A stretch of 30,139 bases of DNA from an uncultured Methanomicrobiales archaeon (lineage in GTDB: Archaea; Thermoplasmatota; Thermoplasmata; Methanomassiliicoccales; Methanomethylophilaceae), in assembly GCA_937892275.1 (NCBI GenBank), contig CALAVG010000222.1, forward strand, positions 1 through 30,139, given 5' to 3'. Both the position numbers and the translations under genes were made by a program. Position 1 is the first letter of the stretch, and every line of letters begins with the position of its first letter. The notes beneath the pieces were generated by a model that was not told the DNA's origin, ran no database searches, and worked only from the letters and a program-made list of their open reading frames with translations. Below, piece after piece: positions 1 to 7,738 of the stretch.

Positions 1-1
1 C

Positions 2-562
2 TTCATCTATGCTTGAATATCCTTTATAATGTTGATATATTCTTTGTACTACTATATTTAATTTATCATCAAATGTAAGTACAAAGTTTTCTTTTTCATA
101 TATATCGCTTATCTCTTCTTCTGTAATTACATAGCATGGTTTTGTTTCTCCTGCTACATATTTTAATCTTGCTAAATCATATTTTTTAATTATTTCTGTT
201 AATGCCTCATATGCAAATTCTTTTTTATACATATATAATATTATTTCGAATTTATCTTGTGCAGTAAGAAGTGATGGTATGTCGAAAGGAATAGCTGATG
301 ATATGTTTGTTTCTGATACTCCATATTCTTTATATAGAATATCATAAATTAATTCTTTTACATATTTTTTATCATTAACATCTCCATACGTACAGCCTTT
401 TAAAGCCTTTTTAAGTTCATATTTTTTGTTCTTTCTTCTTTTTAATTCTTCTTCTGAAAGACCAATATCATAAAGATTGATTTTTGTAATTTCATCAAGT
501 CTTTTCTTTACAAATTTTATCATTTTCTCTAAAGTATATGTTTTATCATCTACTTCAACTTC
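2..562 (-). CDS. Partial AT-rich bacterial ORF, possible CpaF/TadA-like ATPase N-terminal region
   Basis: Read on the minus strand, this frame has no stop codon for about 187 codons in very AT-rich DNA, so it is almost certainly coding. It runs off the left edge, and its 5' end is lost at the join near 562. The predicted protein is rich in K, E, I and Y, with a first internal Met at base 523. The end nearest the edge reads LTFDDKLNIVVQRIYQHYKG followed by YSSIDE. This recalls the region just before the ATPase core of Firmicutes Tad/Flp pilus ATPases, but no Walker motif is inside the window, so the family call is tentative. Base composition and codon use differ completely from everything right of base 766. 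It is probably foreign sequence joined during assembly or amplification. Confidence 0.5.
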
Positions 563-579
563 TGATCTACGGAGGCAAC

Positions 580-765
580 ATGGATTCAATCGTCAAAGCC
601 CTGTACGACATCGCGGAGTCACGGCAAATCCTCGAAAACGAGCCCATGTCCCGGCGCACCACCTTCCGGGTGGGCGGGTCAGCGGACGTGCTGTTCCTGC
701 CGGAGAGCGAGGAGAAGGAGTTCATGATCGCCCTCGCCAGATACGCTGTGGACAGAGACGTCTGA
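580..765 (+). pseudogene. murB: Truncated 5' fragment of bacterial murB (UDP-N-acetylenolpyruvoylglucosamine reductase)
   Basis: An ATG at 580 follows a GGAGG at 571-575. The 61-residue frame contains NEPMSRRTTFRVGGSADVLF, the conserved start of the MurB FAD-binding domain (the N-x-P-x-S-x-x-T-x-x-x-G-G motif). MurB is normally about 300 residues; here it stops at a TGA at 763-765 just where the next conserved segment (GNGSN) should begin. The TGA and the following bases belong to the archaeal radB end on the other strand, so the stop is created by the join. MurB makes the peptidoglycan precursor UDP-MurNAc and is not expected in an archaeon of this type. The piece is GC-rich, unlike the AT-rich sequence to its left, which implies two joins. 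It is probably bacterial contamination rather than a resident gene. Confidence 0.8.
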
Positions 766-1425
766 TCAGGTATCGGATATACCGGTCTCCGTGATACGGT
801 ACAGCGCAGCCCTCCCTTCGGGGAGGCTCCTGTGCTTCATTATGACGGCGGCACGCCTGCCCTCCGTCCTCTTATCCAAACGGATTATGGTTTTGGCATT
901 GTGATGCAACGCATGTCCTCCCAGGAACTCCACACCGCCTGTGTTGATGTTGGAATACACCTGGGACGTGAGCATTATCGCTATCTCATACTCACGTGCC
1001 ATGTTCAGCAGCACCTCCGTCTGCCTGATGAAATCGTTCCTGACATAGCTGTCCTCATGGTTGAGACGGTAAAACATTGTAAGGGAATCTATGATCACGA
1101 GAGAGATCGTTCCCGTGGATGCCAACTTCTCGATCTTGTCGATGCGGTCTGACTGTTCGGAGAAGCTGTGAACCTCGAATACCAAAAGGTTCTTGATGGC
1201 GCCCTCACGGTCTTTGAATACCTGGCTGAGACGCTCCAACGAAAGACCCTCGGAATCGATGTAGGCGACCTTATCGCCGCTGATGGCGACGTTGCGCGCC
1301 AGCTGTAGGCACACGTTAGTCTTGCCGGCACCGGCCTCGCCATAGATCAGCGTAACGCTCCCCTTCTCTATGCCCCCTCCAAGGAGCATATCGAAGTTGG
1401 AACATCCCAAAGGTATCCTATCCAC
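766..1425 (-). CDS. radB: DNA repair and recombination protein RadB
   Basis: This 219-residue RecA/RadA-fold ATPase has the size of archaeal RadB and lacks the N-terminal HhH domain of RadA. The Walker A motif GEAGAGKT is at residues 29-36 and the Walker B-like strand LVIIDSLTMFYR lies mid-protein. The N-terminal IPLGCSNFDMLLGGGIEKGS is typical of the RadA/RadB/KaiC superfamily. RadB is a recombinase paralogue thought to assist RadA and interact with Hjc in archaeal recombination. The start is GTG at 1423-1425. The C-terminus (RITETGISDT) ends directly at the join with foreign sequence near base 762, but the length is normal for the family, so the gene looks complete. It lies just downstream, on the same strand, of a hairpin terminator that separates it from the 1485-2503 unit. 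Confidence 0.92.
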   Translation of the reverse strand: MDRIPLGCSNFDMLLGGGIEKGSVTLIYGEAGAGKTNVCLQLARNVAISGDKVAYIDSEGLSLERLSQVFKDREGAIKNLLVFEVHSFSEQSDRIDKIEKLASTGTISLVIIDSLTMFYRLNHEDSYVRNDFIRQTEVLLNMAREYEIAIMLTSQVYSNINTGGVEFLGGHALHHNAKTIIRLDKRTEGRRAAVIMKHRSLPEGRAALYRITETGISDT

Positions 1426-1443
1426 GGACCCTTATCAAATGCT

Positions 1444-1475
1444 GTAGATAAAAAGAGAATGGGGGCGGAGCCCCC
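1444..1475 (-). terminator. Hairpin terminator after the 1485-2503 unit
   Basis: Bases 1461-1475 form a perfect 6-bp GC stem (GGGGGC/GCCCCC) with a GGA loop. Read on the minus strand it is followed by a T-rich run, ATTCTCTTTTTATC. It lies 10 bases past the stop of the small membrane protein gene and just upstream of radB. Confidence 0.6.
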
Positions 1476-1484
1476 TAATGAGTT

Positions 1485-1811
1485 TCATTCGTTCTTCTTG
1501 TCCTCAGAAGAGGATTCCTTGACGGACTTCACATCATCGATGCTGTAGTCGACGTTCTCCTGATACTGCTCTCCCTTCTTGACGTAGATAGGGATGGCCA
1601 TAACAAGCATCACACCGGTTATGATCAGAGCGATGACAACGATGGCGACCACGATGATGATTATCACATTGATCGTGGCCTCGAGGATATCAGGGTTCGT
1701 GAGGGCCCATACCGCTACCGCGATCAGAGCGATGACTCCGACTGCGATGAGCAATATACCTAGGCCGGACTTACCTGTCCCCGCCTTCTTCAAATTCCTA
1801 GCTTCTGCCAT
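1485..1811 (-). CDS. Small two-helix membrane protein, unknown function
   Basis: A 108-residue protein with a short basic N-terminus, two hydrophobic segments at about residues 17-38 and 46-75, and a highly charged acidic/lysine tail from residue 79 to the end. I chose the ATG at 1811 because AAGGTG lies 6 bases upstream of it; the frame could also open at a TTG at 1826, which would overlap the preceding stop. It follows the AIM24-family gene by 11 bases on the same strand and the ribosome binding site overlaps that gene's stop, so the two are very probably co-transcribed. I do not recognise a family. The long second hydrophobic segment could be one long helix or a re-entrant pair. Confidence 0.75.
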   Translation of the reverse strand: MAEARNLKKAGTGKSGLGILLIAVGVIALIAVAVWALTNPDILEATINVIIIIVVAIVVIALIITGVMLVMAIPIYVKKGEQYQENVDYSIDDVKSVKESSSEDKKNE

Positions 1812-1822
1812 TTGAATCACCT

Positions 1823-2503
1823 TCAACTGTTGTTCGACGGTAGGTAGGGGATTAGCGCGATGGCGAGATCCTGCAGCGTCATGGACTGTATGACGATCTT
1901 TCCAGGTCCGGTGAGGGTTGTGACGAACAGTCCCTCTCCTCCGAACAGCGATGTCTTGATTCCGCCTGCGGCCGCGATATCGTAGGATACCGATTCCTCC
2001 CAGGCGACCGCGTTGGCCGTCGAGACCTTGTACTGCTCACCGGCCTTGAGTTCAACGACATTCAGGTCACCGCATGCGGCGACGAATGCCATACCTTGTC
2101 CGGACAGCTTCTGGAGGATGAATCCCTCTCCGCCGAAGAATGCGGCACTGATCTTCTTCTGGAATGCCATGTCGAGTTTCACGGACGGCTCGGCACCGAG
2201 GTATCCGGTCTTCTGGACTATCCATGATCCCTTGCCGATGTCGAGATCGAGTATCTTTCCGGGGACCTTTCCTCCGAGACCTACGACTCCGACACCTCCC
2301 TGCGGCGTGTATTTCACCAGGAACAGCGAGGATCCGGACAGACTGCGCTTGAGTCCGGACATGAAACCGCCTTCCATGACGGCCTCCATCCTCATGTTCC
2401 CTGTCATGTATGCCATCGCCCCTGCGACGGAGTGTAACGTCTCGTTGGGGCCCAGCTCCACGTTCACAAACTGGAGATTGTCTCCTGTAATAGTGTACTT
2501 CAT
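1823..2503 (-). CDS. AIM24 / TIGR00266 family protein
   Basis: The 226-residue sequence matches the AIM24 (DUF124, TIGR00266) family: an N-terminal MKYTITGDNLQFVNVELGPN, then glycine-rich repeats such as GAMAYMTGN, GGFMSGLKRSLSG, GGEGFILQKLSGQG and GGEGLFVTTLTGPG, which build its beta-helix-like trimer. The molecular role in prokaryotes is not established; yeast Aim24 is a mitochondrial inner membrane protein. It has no signal peptide. It is the first gene of a two-gene unit with the small membrane protein, so a membrane-associated role is plausible but unproven. A 49-base gap separates it from the divergent bud32 gene; an AT-rich stretch there (ATTATTAATT on the minus strand) is a candidate promoter. 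Confidence 0.85.
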   Translation of the reverse strand: MKYTITGDNLQFVNVELGPNETLHSVAGAMAYMTGNMRMEAVMEGGFMSGLKRSLSGSSLFLVKYTPQGGVGVVGLGGKVPGKILDLDIGKGSWIVQKTGYLGAEPSVKLDMAFQKKISAAFFGGEGFILQKLSGQGMAFVAACGDLNVVELKAGEQYKVSTANAVAWEESVSYDIAAAGGIKTSLFGGEGLFVTTLTGPGKIVIQSMTLQDLAIALIPYLPSNNS

Positions 2504-2552
2504 ATATATCGAAAGAGAAATAGCCCTTCATTGAATTAATAATTGTGATAGG

Positions 2553-3170
2553 ATGTCTTCTCCAGATATAACCCAAGGGGCAGAGGCCACGATATCGTTC
2601 TCAGAGTTCCTGGGCCGCAAGGCCCTGGTGAAGACCAGGCCTGCCAAATCCTACAGGCTCCCCGAAATAGATTCCCACATAAGAAGCGTCAGGACCCGCA
2701 ACGAGGCCCACATTATGCGCGATGCCAGGGATGCCGGGGTCAGGACCCCTTGCATCTACGACATCGACCTCAAGGAGAGCTCCATCACGATGGAGTACAT
2801 CGAAGGCAGATCGGTGAAGGCCGTTCTGGATGAATATCCAGAATCTGCGGATGAAATCTGCAGGAAGATCGGTCTCGCTGTTGCGAAACTCCATTCCGCC
2901 GGGATCTGCCACGGGGATCTCACCACATCCAACATGATCATTGAGAACGATGAGGTCTGCTTCATCGACTTCTCCATGGGATGCGCCAATGCGGAACTGG
3001 AGGATATCGGAGTTGATCTCAGACTCCTGGAGAGGGCGTTTAGTTCCGCACACGTCGGACTCGAATCCTCGTTCGAGGTCCTGATGAACACCTACTACGA
3101 GAACATCCAGAATGCTAAGCAGGTCAAGAGGAAGCTCACCGACATCAAGAACAGGGCAAGATACACATGA
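2553..3170 (+). CDS. bud32: KEOPS complex Ser/Thr kinase/ATPase Bud32
   Basis: This 205-residue small RIO-like kinase has the Bud32 hallmarks: the ATP-binding lysine K27 in ALVKTRP, R-x-x-R-x-x-N-E-A-H at about 44-53, the catalytic loop HGDLTTSN at 120-127, and DFS at 139-141 replacing DFG. Bud32 is the ATPase subunit of KEOPS, which with Kae1, Cgi121 and Pcc1 makes the t6A37 modification on ANN-decoding tRNAs. In many euryarchaea bud32 is fused to kae1; here it is free-standing. The stop codon overlaps the start of the XTP/dITP pyrophosphatase gene (ATGA), indicating translational coupling. The C-terminal basic tail (KQVKRKLTDIKNRARYT) matches other Bud32 proteins. Confidence 0.93.
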   Translation: MSSPDITQGAEATISFSEFLGRKALVKTRPAKSYRLPEIDSHIRSVRTRNEAHIMRDARDAGVRTPCIYDIDLKESSITMEYIEGRSVKAVLDEYPESADEICRKIGLAVAKLHSAGICHGDLTTSNMIIENDEVCFIDFSMGCANAELEDIGVDLRLLERAFSSAHVGLESSFEVLMNTYYENIQNAKQVKRKLTDIKNRARYT

Positions 3171-3715
3171 AGCTGAAGGTCATCACATCCAATCCGGGAA
3201 AGGTAGCCGAATACCAGAAAGCCTTCGACGAGCTCGGCATAGAGATGGAGCATTACAAGCTCCCCTATGACGAGATCCAGACCAGCGATCTCAGGGAGGT
3301 CGTGAACAAGGGGATGGACGAGATCATCGCCAAAGGTGTGAGGAACTTCATCGTGGACGATACCGGACTCTTCATAGATGCCCTCAAGGGATTCCCAGGA
3401 GTATGGTCCGCCTATGCGCAGAAGACCATCGGGAACAAGGGTATCCTGAAACTGATGGAGGGCGTGGAGGACCGCAGTGCGGAGTTCAGATGCTGCATCG
3501 GATGCGACATCGACGGGAAACGCATCGTCGTTGTTGGTGTTTGCCGCGGCTACATCACGGATTCCGAGAAGGGTACCGACGGCTTCGGATTCGACCCCAT
3601 CTTTTCTCCCAATGGGAAGCTCACGTTCGCTGAGATGTCGGTTAACGAGAAGAACCTCATATCCCACCGCGGGAATGCCGTGAGGATGCTCATAGAACAG
3701 CTCAAGACAGACTGA
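3167..3715 (+). CDS. rdgB: XTP/dITP pyrophosphatase (RdgB/HAM1 family)
   Basis: A 182-residue house-cleaning nucleotide pyrophosphatase that hydrolyses non-canonical purine triphosphates (XTP, dITP, ITP) to monophosphates. The N-terminal substrate motif TSNPGKVAEY is at residues 7-16. VDDTGLFIDAL carries the acidic metal-binding residues, followed by FPGVWSA, GTDGFGFDPIF and the C-terminal SHRGNA. Length is normal for the family. Its ATG overlaps the bud32 stop by four bases, so it is the second gene of a coupled pair. The pairing of this enzyme with KEOPS genes recurs in archaea, though the two activities are not biochemically linked as far as known. Confidence 0.94.
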   Translation: MKLKVITSNPGKVAEYQKAFDELGIEMEHYKLPYDEIQTSDLREVVNKGMDEIIAKGVRNFIVDDTGLFIDALKGFPGVWSAYAQKTIGNKGILKLMEGVEDRSAEFRCCIGCDIDGKRIVVVGVCRGYITDSEKGTDGFGFDPIFSPNGKLTFAEMSVNEKNLISHRGNAVRMLIEQLKTD

Positions 3716-3923
3716 TCGAAATCGTCCTCCGGAAGGAGACCGTCCATCATATATGACAGACACACTCCTCGATTAAGATTTCAGCCCTATTCTGTCTTTC
3801 AACTATCAGTGCATCAAGATACCTGTCTGTAATCTTCTAGAGGTTTTTCACAATCGAAACAATCTCTCCTAAGAAGTCCGAATGGAATGATAAAAAGAGG
3901 TTGAAAGGGTTTGTTCGAGCGGT

Positions 3924-4301
3924 TCAGAACTGCATCACGATGATACAGACCGCGAGAGCCATAGCGAGGTACATCAGATATGTTCCTGCCATGGATTTGA
4001 CCTCGAACAGTTCGGGGTGCAATCCGAGCTTTCCCGCGACCTTCTTGATTAAGAACATTCCAGCGAACGATATGATCGTGGCGACGATTGACATCACATA
4101 GAATCCGTTGGTCTCCAAAGGCTCCACCTTGATGAGGATTCCCGTGAAGATACCGACAACGATCGCCATACCCATGGCCAGGAAGAACACCTTTGATGAG
4201 TACGTCTCCTTGAGGATGAACTCTCTCTCGTTGAACTCCGTAGGCGTGAACTCGTACTCCTCGGGAGCCTCTTCGATTATGCGTCTCTTCTTTTTAGCCA
4301 T
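3924..4301 (-). CDS. Three-helix membrane protein, unknown function
   Basis: A 125-residue protein with a lysine/arginine-rich start (AKKKRR), an acidic linker, and three predicted transmembrane segments at about residues 38-57, 66-85 and 105-124. The positive N-terminus suggests it is cytoplasmic. Size and topology resemble small archaeal insertase-type (EMC6-like) proteins, but I see no diagnostic motif, so this is only a suggestion. It starts 25 bases after the pgk stop on the same strand; a TATA-like CTTTAAAAGT (minus strand) lies inside the end of pgk, so it may have its own promoter as well as readthrough from gap-pgk. The 208 bases on its other side (3716-3923) hold no recognisable gene. 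Confidence 0.75.
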   Translation of the reverse strand: MAKKKRRIIEEAPEEYEFTPTEFNEREFILKETYSSKVFFLAMGMAIVVGIFTGILIKVEPLETNGFYVMSIVATIISFAGMFLIKKVAGKLGLHPELFEVKSMAGTYLMYLAMALAVCIIVMQF

Positions 4302-4326
4302 CGCATCCGCATCCTTAGTTCTACTT

Positions 4327-5574
4327 TTAAAGGTTTTGCGAACCCGTACCGAATTTCTCTCTGGAGTACTTCAGGGCCTCGATGACGGGCAGGGGCTCTC
4401 CCAGAAGGAACGTCTCCAACGCCCCTCCTCCGGTACTGACGTACGAGAAACGGTCCGCCAGATCGAACTTCTCTGCCGCTCCGCCGGTGTGTCCTCCGCC
4501 TATGACGGACTGTCCTCCGCTGTCTACCATCGCTGTCATGAGAATGCGTGTACCGATGGCGAAATCGGGTTTCTCGATCATACCTGCCGGACCGGACATG
4601 AAGCTGGTCCTCGATGAGCTGATGACCTTGGCGAACTTCTCTGCGGATGCGTCTCCGATATCCAATGCTGGCTCTTCGGTGGGCATGTCCCCGATGTTGA
4701 CCGATACGCGCTTGCCGTCCCTCTCCACAGCCACATCCACGGGTAGGAGGATCCTCTGTCCGTACTTGGACATGACGTCCTTGGCGGCCTGCAGGTTCTC
4801 GGGTGTGAGCTCCTCGGAAAGGATCTTGGAGCTTGCCTCACCGATGTCCACTCCCCTTGCGAGAAGGAAGGCGTTGCCGGCGAGTCCTGTGAGGATCACA
4901 GTATCGGCGGTGTTGTTGCCGAGAACACGGTCGATCATTATCGATACGTCCCCGAACTTGGCGCCTCCGAGGATGAAGACCGAAGGTCTGCGGGGCGTTT
5001 CGAAGATGGCCTTCAAAGCTGACATCTCCTTGGCCATGAGCCTTCCGGATGCGGAGGGCACCTTCGCCGAGAAACCGACGAGGGAGCACTGCGACCTGTG
5101 GGCTGCTCCGAACGCGTCGCAAACATAGTAATCTATGAGGGGAGCGAGCTTCTGTACGATCTCGCCCTCCGAATGCGTCATCATATCGCCCTTGGCAGTC
5201 TCACTATCGATCGCCCTGACGTTGCCCAGCAGGAGCGCCTGCCCGGGCTTGAGGTTCTTGATCGCTTCCATAGCGGCGTCACCAAGGACATCGTCCACAT
5301 ACTGGACGGGGGCGTTGAGATGCTTGGCGAGATGATCCGCATGCTGCTGGAGGTTGATGAAATCCCACTTGTCCTTCCTGCTCTGGTGGGCTAGAATTAT
5401 TAGTTTGGCCTTCTTTCCCATCAGTTCCCTGATGGTGGGGACGACCCTCCTTATCCTTGAATCGTTGACGATCTGCAGGGTCTGCTTATCGAGGGGACAG
5501 TTTATGTCCACCCTCAGAAGGACCGTCTTGTCCTTGTATACGAAATCCTCGAGCGCGTTGAAGTCCTTGGACAT
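4327..5574 (-). CDS. pgk: Phosphoglycerate kinase
   Basis: A 415-residue PGK that interconverts 1,3-bisphosphoglycerate + ADP and 3-phosphoglycerate + ATP in glycolysis/gluconeogenesis. The signature RVDINCP (residues 21-27; RVDxNxP) is intact, followed by ILAHQSR, the substrate-binding CDAFGAAHR segment, ILGGAKFGD (ADP site), and the C-terminal hinge/catalytic STGGGA. The length is that of archaeal PGKs. The gene lies 10 bases downstream of gap on the same strand, the natural order for the two enzymes that share 1,3-bisphosphoglycerate. It ends in TAA, one of three genes here that do. Confidence 0.97.
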   Translation of the reverse strand: MSKDFNALEDFVYKDKTVLLRVDINCPLDKQTLQIVNDSRIRRVVPTIRELMGKKAKLIILAHQSRKDKWDFINLQQHADHLAKHLNAPVQYVDDVLGDAAMEAIKNLKPGQALLLGNVRAIDSETAKGDMMTHSEGEIVQKLAPLIDYYVCDAFGAAHRSQCSLVGFSAKVPSASGRLMAKEMSALKAIFETPRRPSVFILGGAKFGDVSIMIDRVLGNNTADTVILTGLAGNAFLLARGVDIGEASSKILSEELTPENLQAAKDVMSKYGQRILLPVDVAVERDGKRVSVNIGDMPTEEPALDIGDASAEKFAKVISSSRTSFMSGPAGMIEKPDFAIGTRILMTAMVDSGGQSVIGGGHTGGAAEKFDLADRFSYVSTGGGALETFLLGEPLPVIEALKYSREKFGTGSQNL

Positions 5575-5584
5575 GTCCGAACCT

Positions 5585-6601
5585 TCACTGAGATATTCCC
5601 ATCGCCTTGTTGGTCTTGGCCTGGGATGCTGCCGCGTCCTGCTCCATCTTGCACATGGACCTGATACAGTCGATGTTCTCCGGGATCACATCGGATTCCT
5701 GGTGGACGGCCTGGTAGTAGTACAGCGTGTTGCCGACCACTTTCACTCCGTCCTCCCATACGACGATCTCGTACATGTCGGACCTGTCGCGTCCCAGTTC
5801 CCTGGCGAGCTCCATGATGTTGGCGGTGCTCTTGATACCGTCCTTGCTCTTGACCAGCCTTACGCGGGGTGCGCTCTTGAAGACGTCGAGCACATCCTGA
5901 GTGGTGATCTCCTGGTCCAGCTGGACGACAACGGTGTGAACGTGCATCAGGGTCGTGGATGCCTTCACAGCCATGGTGTTGATGTTGAGCCAGGGCATGA
6001 TGCTCTGCACATCGGGTCCGTGGTGGGTAGGGAGTTTAACAGAAGGTTCCAATCCGTTGATGGGTCCGTTCTTTGCGTCCCCGGGATCCGCCGCACGTCT
6101 CACGATGGTGACGAAGGCGTTCTTGATCTTGTATTTCTTATCGAGCGGGTTCAGAGTCCTCAGAAGCCCTGTGGTGTTACATGATACCACGCGGGAGAGC
6201 TGTGCCCCCCATGACTCCGAATAGTTGGCGGTCGAGTTGAACGATATGCCTGTGAGTGCGTGGTCCTCTCCTCCCTGGAAGATGGCCTTCACGCCTGCAG
6301 CCTGGTATTTGGCCCTGTACTCCTCTCCGACGTTACCGGGGGTGCAGTCGACGATGATGTCGACGCTCTTCAGCAGATCGTCGATGGTTCCCTTGACCTC
6401 AATCCCTGCATCCTTGAATGCCTGGACGTTGTCGGCGGGGACATAGAGTCCATATCCCTTCTCTATCGCTGATTTGGCCTCGAAGGAAGGTCTTGTCTTA
6501 GTGACCCCCACGAGCTCCATGTCATCCTGTGCCGCGACAGCTGTCGCCACTCTCTTTCCGATAGTTCCAAAACCGTTGACTCCGACCCTGATCTTCGCCA
6601 T
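5585..6601 (-). CDS. gap: Glyceraldehyde-3-phosphate dehydrogenase, archaeal type II
   Basis: A 338-residue archaeal-type phosphorylating GAPDH that converts glyceraldehyde-3-phosphate and 1,3-bisphosphoglycerate using NAD(P). The Rossmann motif VNGFGTIGKRVA is at the N-terminus; VDCTPGNVG follows; the catalytic cysteine is C141 in VVSCNTTGLLR. The sequence diverges from bacterial GAPDH in the way usual for the archaeal class (short cofactor loop, VTKTRPSFEA after the first fold). The start ATG at 6601 has AGGTTA a few bases upstream. It is first in the gap-pgk unit; in a methanogen the pair mainly serves gluconeogenesis, which is inference from lifestyle, not sequence. Confidence 0.96.
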   Translation of the reverse strand: MAKIRVGVNGFGTIGKRVATAVAAQDDMELVGVTKTRPSFEAKSAIEKGYGLYVPADNVQAFKDAGIEVKGTIDDLLKSVDIIVDCTPGNVGEEYRAKYQAAGVKAIFQGGEDHALTGISFNSTANYSESWGAQLSRVVSCNTTGLLRTLNPLDKKYKIKNAFVTIVRRAADPGDAKNGPINGLEPSVKLPTHHGPDVQSIMPWLNINTMAVKASTTLMHVHTVVVQLDQEITTQDVLDVFKSAPRVRLVKSKDGIKSTANIMELARELGRDRSDMYEIVVWEDGVKVVGNTLYYYQAVHQESDVIPENIDCIRSMCKMEQDAAASQAKTNKAMGISQ

Positions 6602-6633
6602 GATAGTAACCTGTCAATGGCATGGCGCTTGTC

Positions 6634-6644
6634 CATAATAAACT
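6634..6644 (-). promoter_or_regulatory. TATA box of gap-pgk
   Basis: On the minus strand the sequence reads AGTTTATTATGG about 38 bases before the gap start. This gives a short leader that contains a weak AGGTTA ribosome binding site. Position and composition fit an archaeal box A. Confidence 0.5.
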
Positions 6645-6716
6645 ATCCTTGGCACAAGCCTGCGTCATCGGTATGAGGTCAATGGAAGCGAACCTCCTAA
6701 TGAGTTGACATAGCAA

Positions 6717-6724
6717 CTTTATAC
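6717..6724 (+). promoter_or_regulatory. TATA box of the ABC transporter unit
   Basis: CTTTATAC lies in the region between the divergent gap and ABC genes, 54 bases before the first possible ATG (6778) and 75 before the preferred one (6799). Transcription would be expected to start around 6745-6750. Confidence 0.5.
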
Positions 6725-6798
6725 GCCGTTACAAGTGCAGGTAATCAGAAATGTGATCTGCAATAAAGCAGGGACACATGGAAATGGAAGGCGATATA

Positions 6799-7737
6799 AT
6801 GTCAGAAGATCCCATCGAGATCGTCAATCTCAGGAAGGAGTACGGCAAGTTCACGGCCGTCAACGATCTGAACCTGACGATCAAGAAGAACAGCTTCACC
6901 GGACTTCTGGGACCCAACGGGGCGGGGAAGAGCACCACGCTGAAGATCCTCACCCATCTCATCAACGCGACATCAGGGGAGGCGTACCTGAACGGCGTGG
7001 ATGTCACCAAGAATCCCAAGAAGGCCCTGACCGACGTAGGAACGGTGATAGAGACACCCGAGTTCTATCCCTATCTGACCCCCAGGGAGACGTTCAGATA
7101 CGTAGGCGAACTCATCGGCATGAAGAAGGAGCAGATCTCCGCAGAGACCGAGGACATCCTCGAGAGGGTCAAGATGACCTCCTGGGGGGACAAGAGACTC
7201 GGTACATTCTCCAAGGGTATGAGGCAGAGGATCGCACTTGGCCAGGCCCTGCTGAACGATCCCAGCATAATCATCCTAGACGAGCCCACATCCGGATTGG
7301 ATCCGAGAGGTATGGCGGAGATAAGGGAGGTCCTAAAGAACCTCAGGAACCACTCCAACAACCTCACCATCGTGATGAGCTCCCACATCCTGCCGGAGGT
7401 CCAGGACCTGTGCGACAGGATAGCGTTCATCAACCACGGTACGCTCCTGAAGGACGATGACATATCCGTCTTCGAATCCAGCGAAGGCACAAGATGCCTC
7501 ATAGCCAAGATCGACGGTCTCCCGACCGACGAGATGATAGAACAGATAGATTCGTTCGACTATGTCATCAGCGCGGAGCGCTTAGGTAACGACATAGCGA
7601 TAACCATGGGCGCCGACACCAAACTGAGGTCCAGACTCTATAAGGACCTGAACGATATGGATATGATGATCTACGGACTGACCGAACAGGATGCCCTTGA
7701 AGAGACATACCTGGACCTCATAAAGGAGTCGAGATAA
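6799..7737 (+). CDS. ABC transporter ATP-binding protein (ABC-2 exporter type)
   Basis: A 312-residue ABC ATPase with Walker A GPNGAGKST at about residues 38-46, the signature FSKGMRQR at 137-144 (an FSKGM variant of LSGGQ common in ABC-2 exporters), Walker B IIILDEP ending near 163, and a conserved switch histidine in MSSHILPEV. A C-terminal extension of about 100 residues follows the core. It should power the permease encoded 1 base downstream, moving an unknown substrate (drug, lipid or peptide families are all possible). The start is uncertain: ATG 6799 is preceded by GGAAGG at 7 bases; the frame also opens at ATG 6778, adding seven residues. Confidence 0.93.
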   Translation: MSEDPIEIVNLRKEYGKFTAVNDLNLTIKKNSFTGLLGPNGAGKSTTLKILTHLINATSGEAYLNGVDVTKNPKKALTDVGTVIETPEFYPYLTPRETFRYVGELIGMKKEQISAETEDILERVKMTSWGDKRLGTFSKGMRQRIALGQALLNDPSIIILDEPTSGLDPRGMAEIREVLKNLRNHSNNLTIVMSSHILPEVQDLCDRIAFINHGTLLKDDDISVFESSEGTRCLIAKIDGLPTDEMIEQIDSFDYVISAERLGNDIAITMGADTKLRSRLYKDLNDMDMMIYGLTEQDALEETYLDLIKESR

Positions 7738-7738
7738 G

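Noticed and set aside
580..765. murB as a resident archaeal gene, possibly for pseudomurein
   Set aside because: Only the first 61 residues exist, cut at a composition break, and no other cell-wall precursor gene is nearby. A chimera explains it better.
5354..6184. 276-codon plus-strand frame antisense to gap and pgk
   Set aside because: It lies wholly over the well-supported gap and pgk genes. Long antisense frames are a side effect of GC-rich codon use; it has no ribosome binding site or family similarity.
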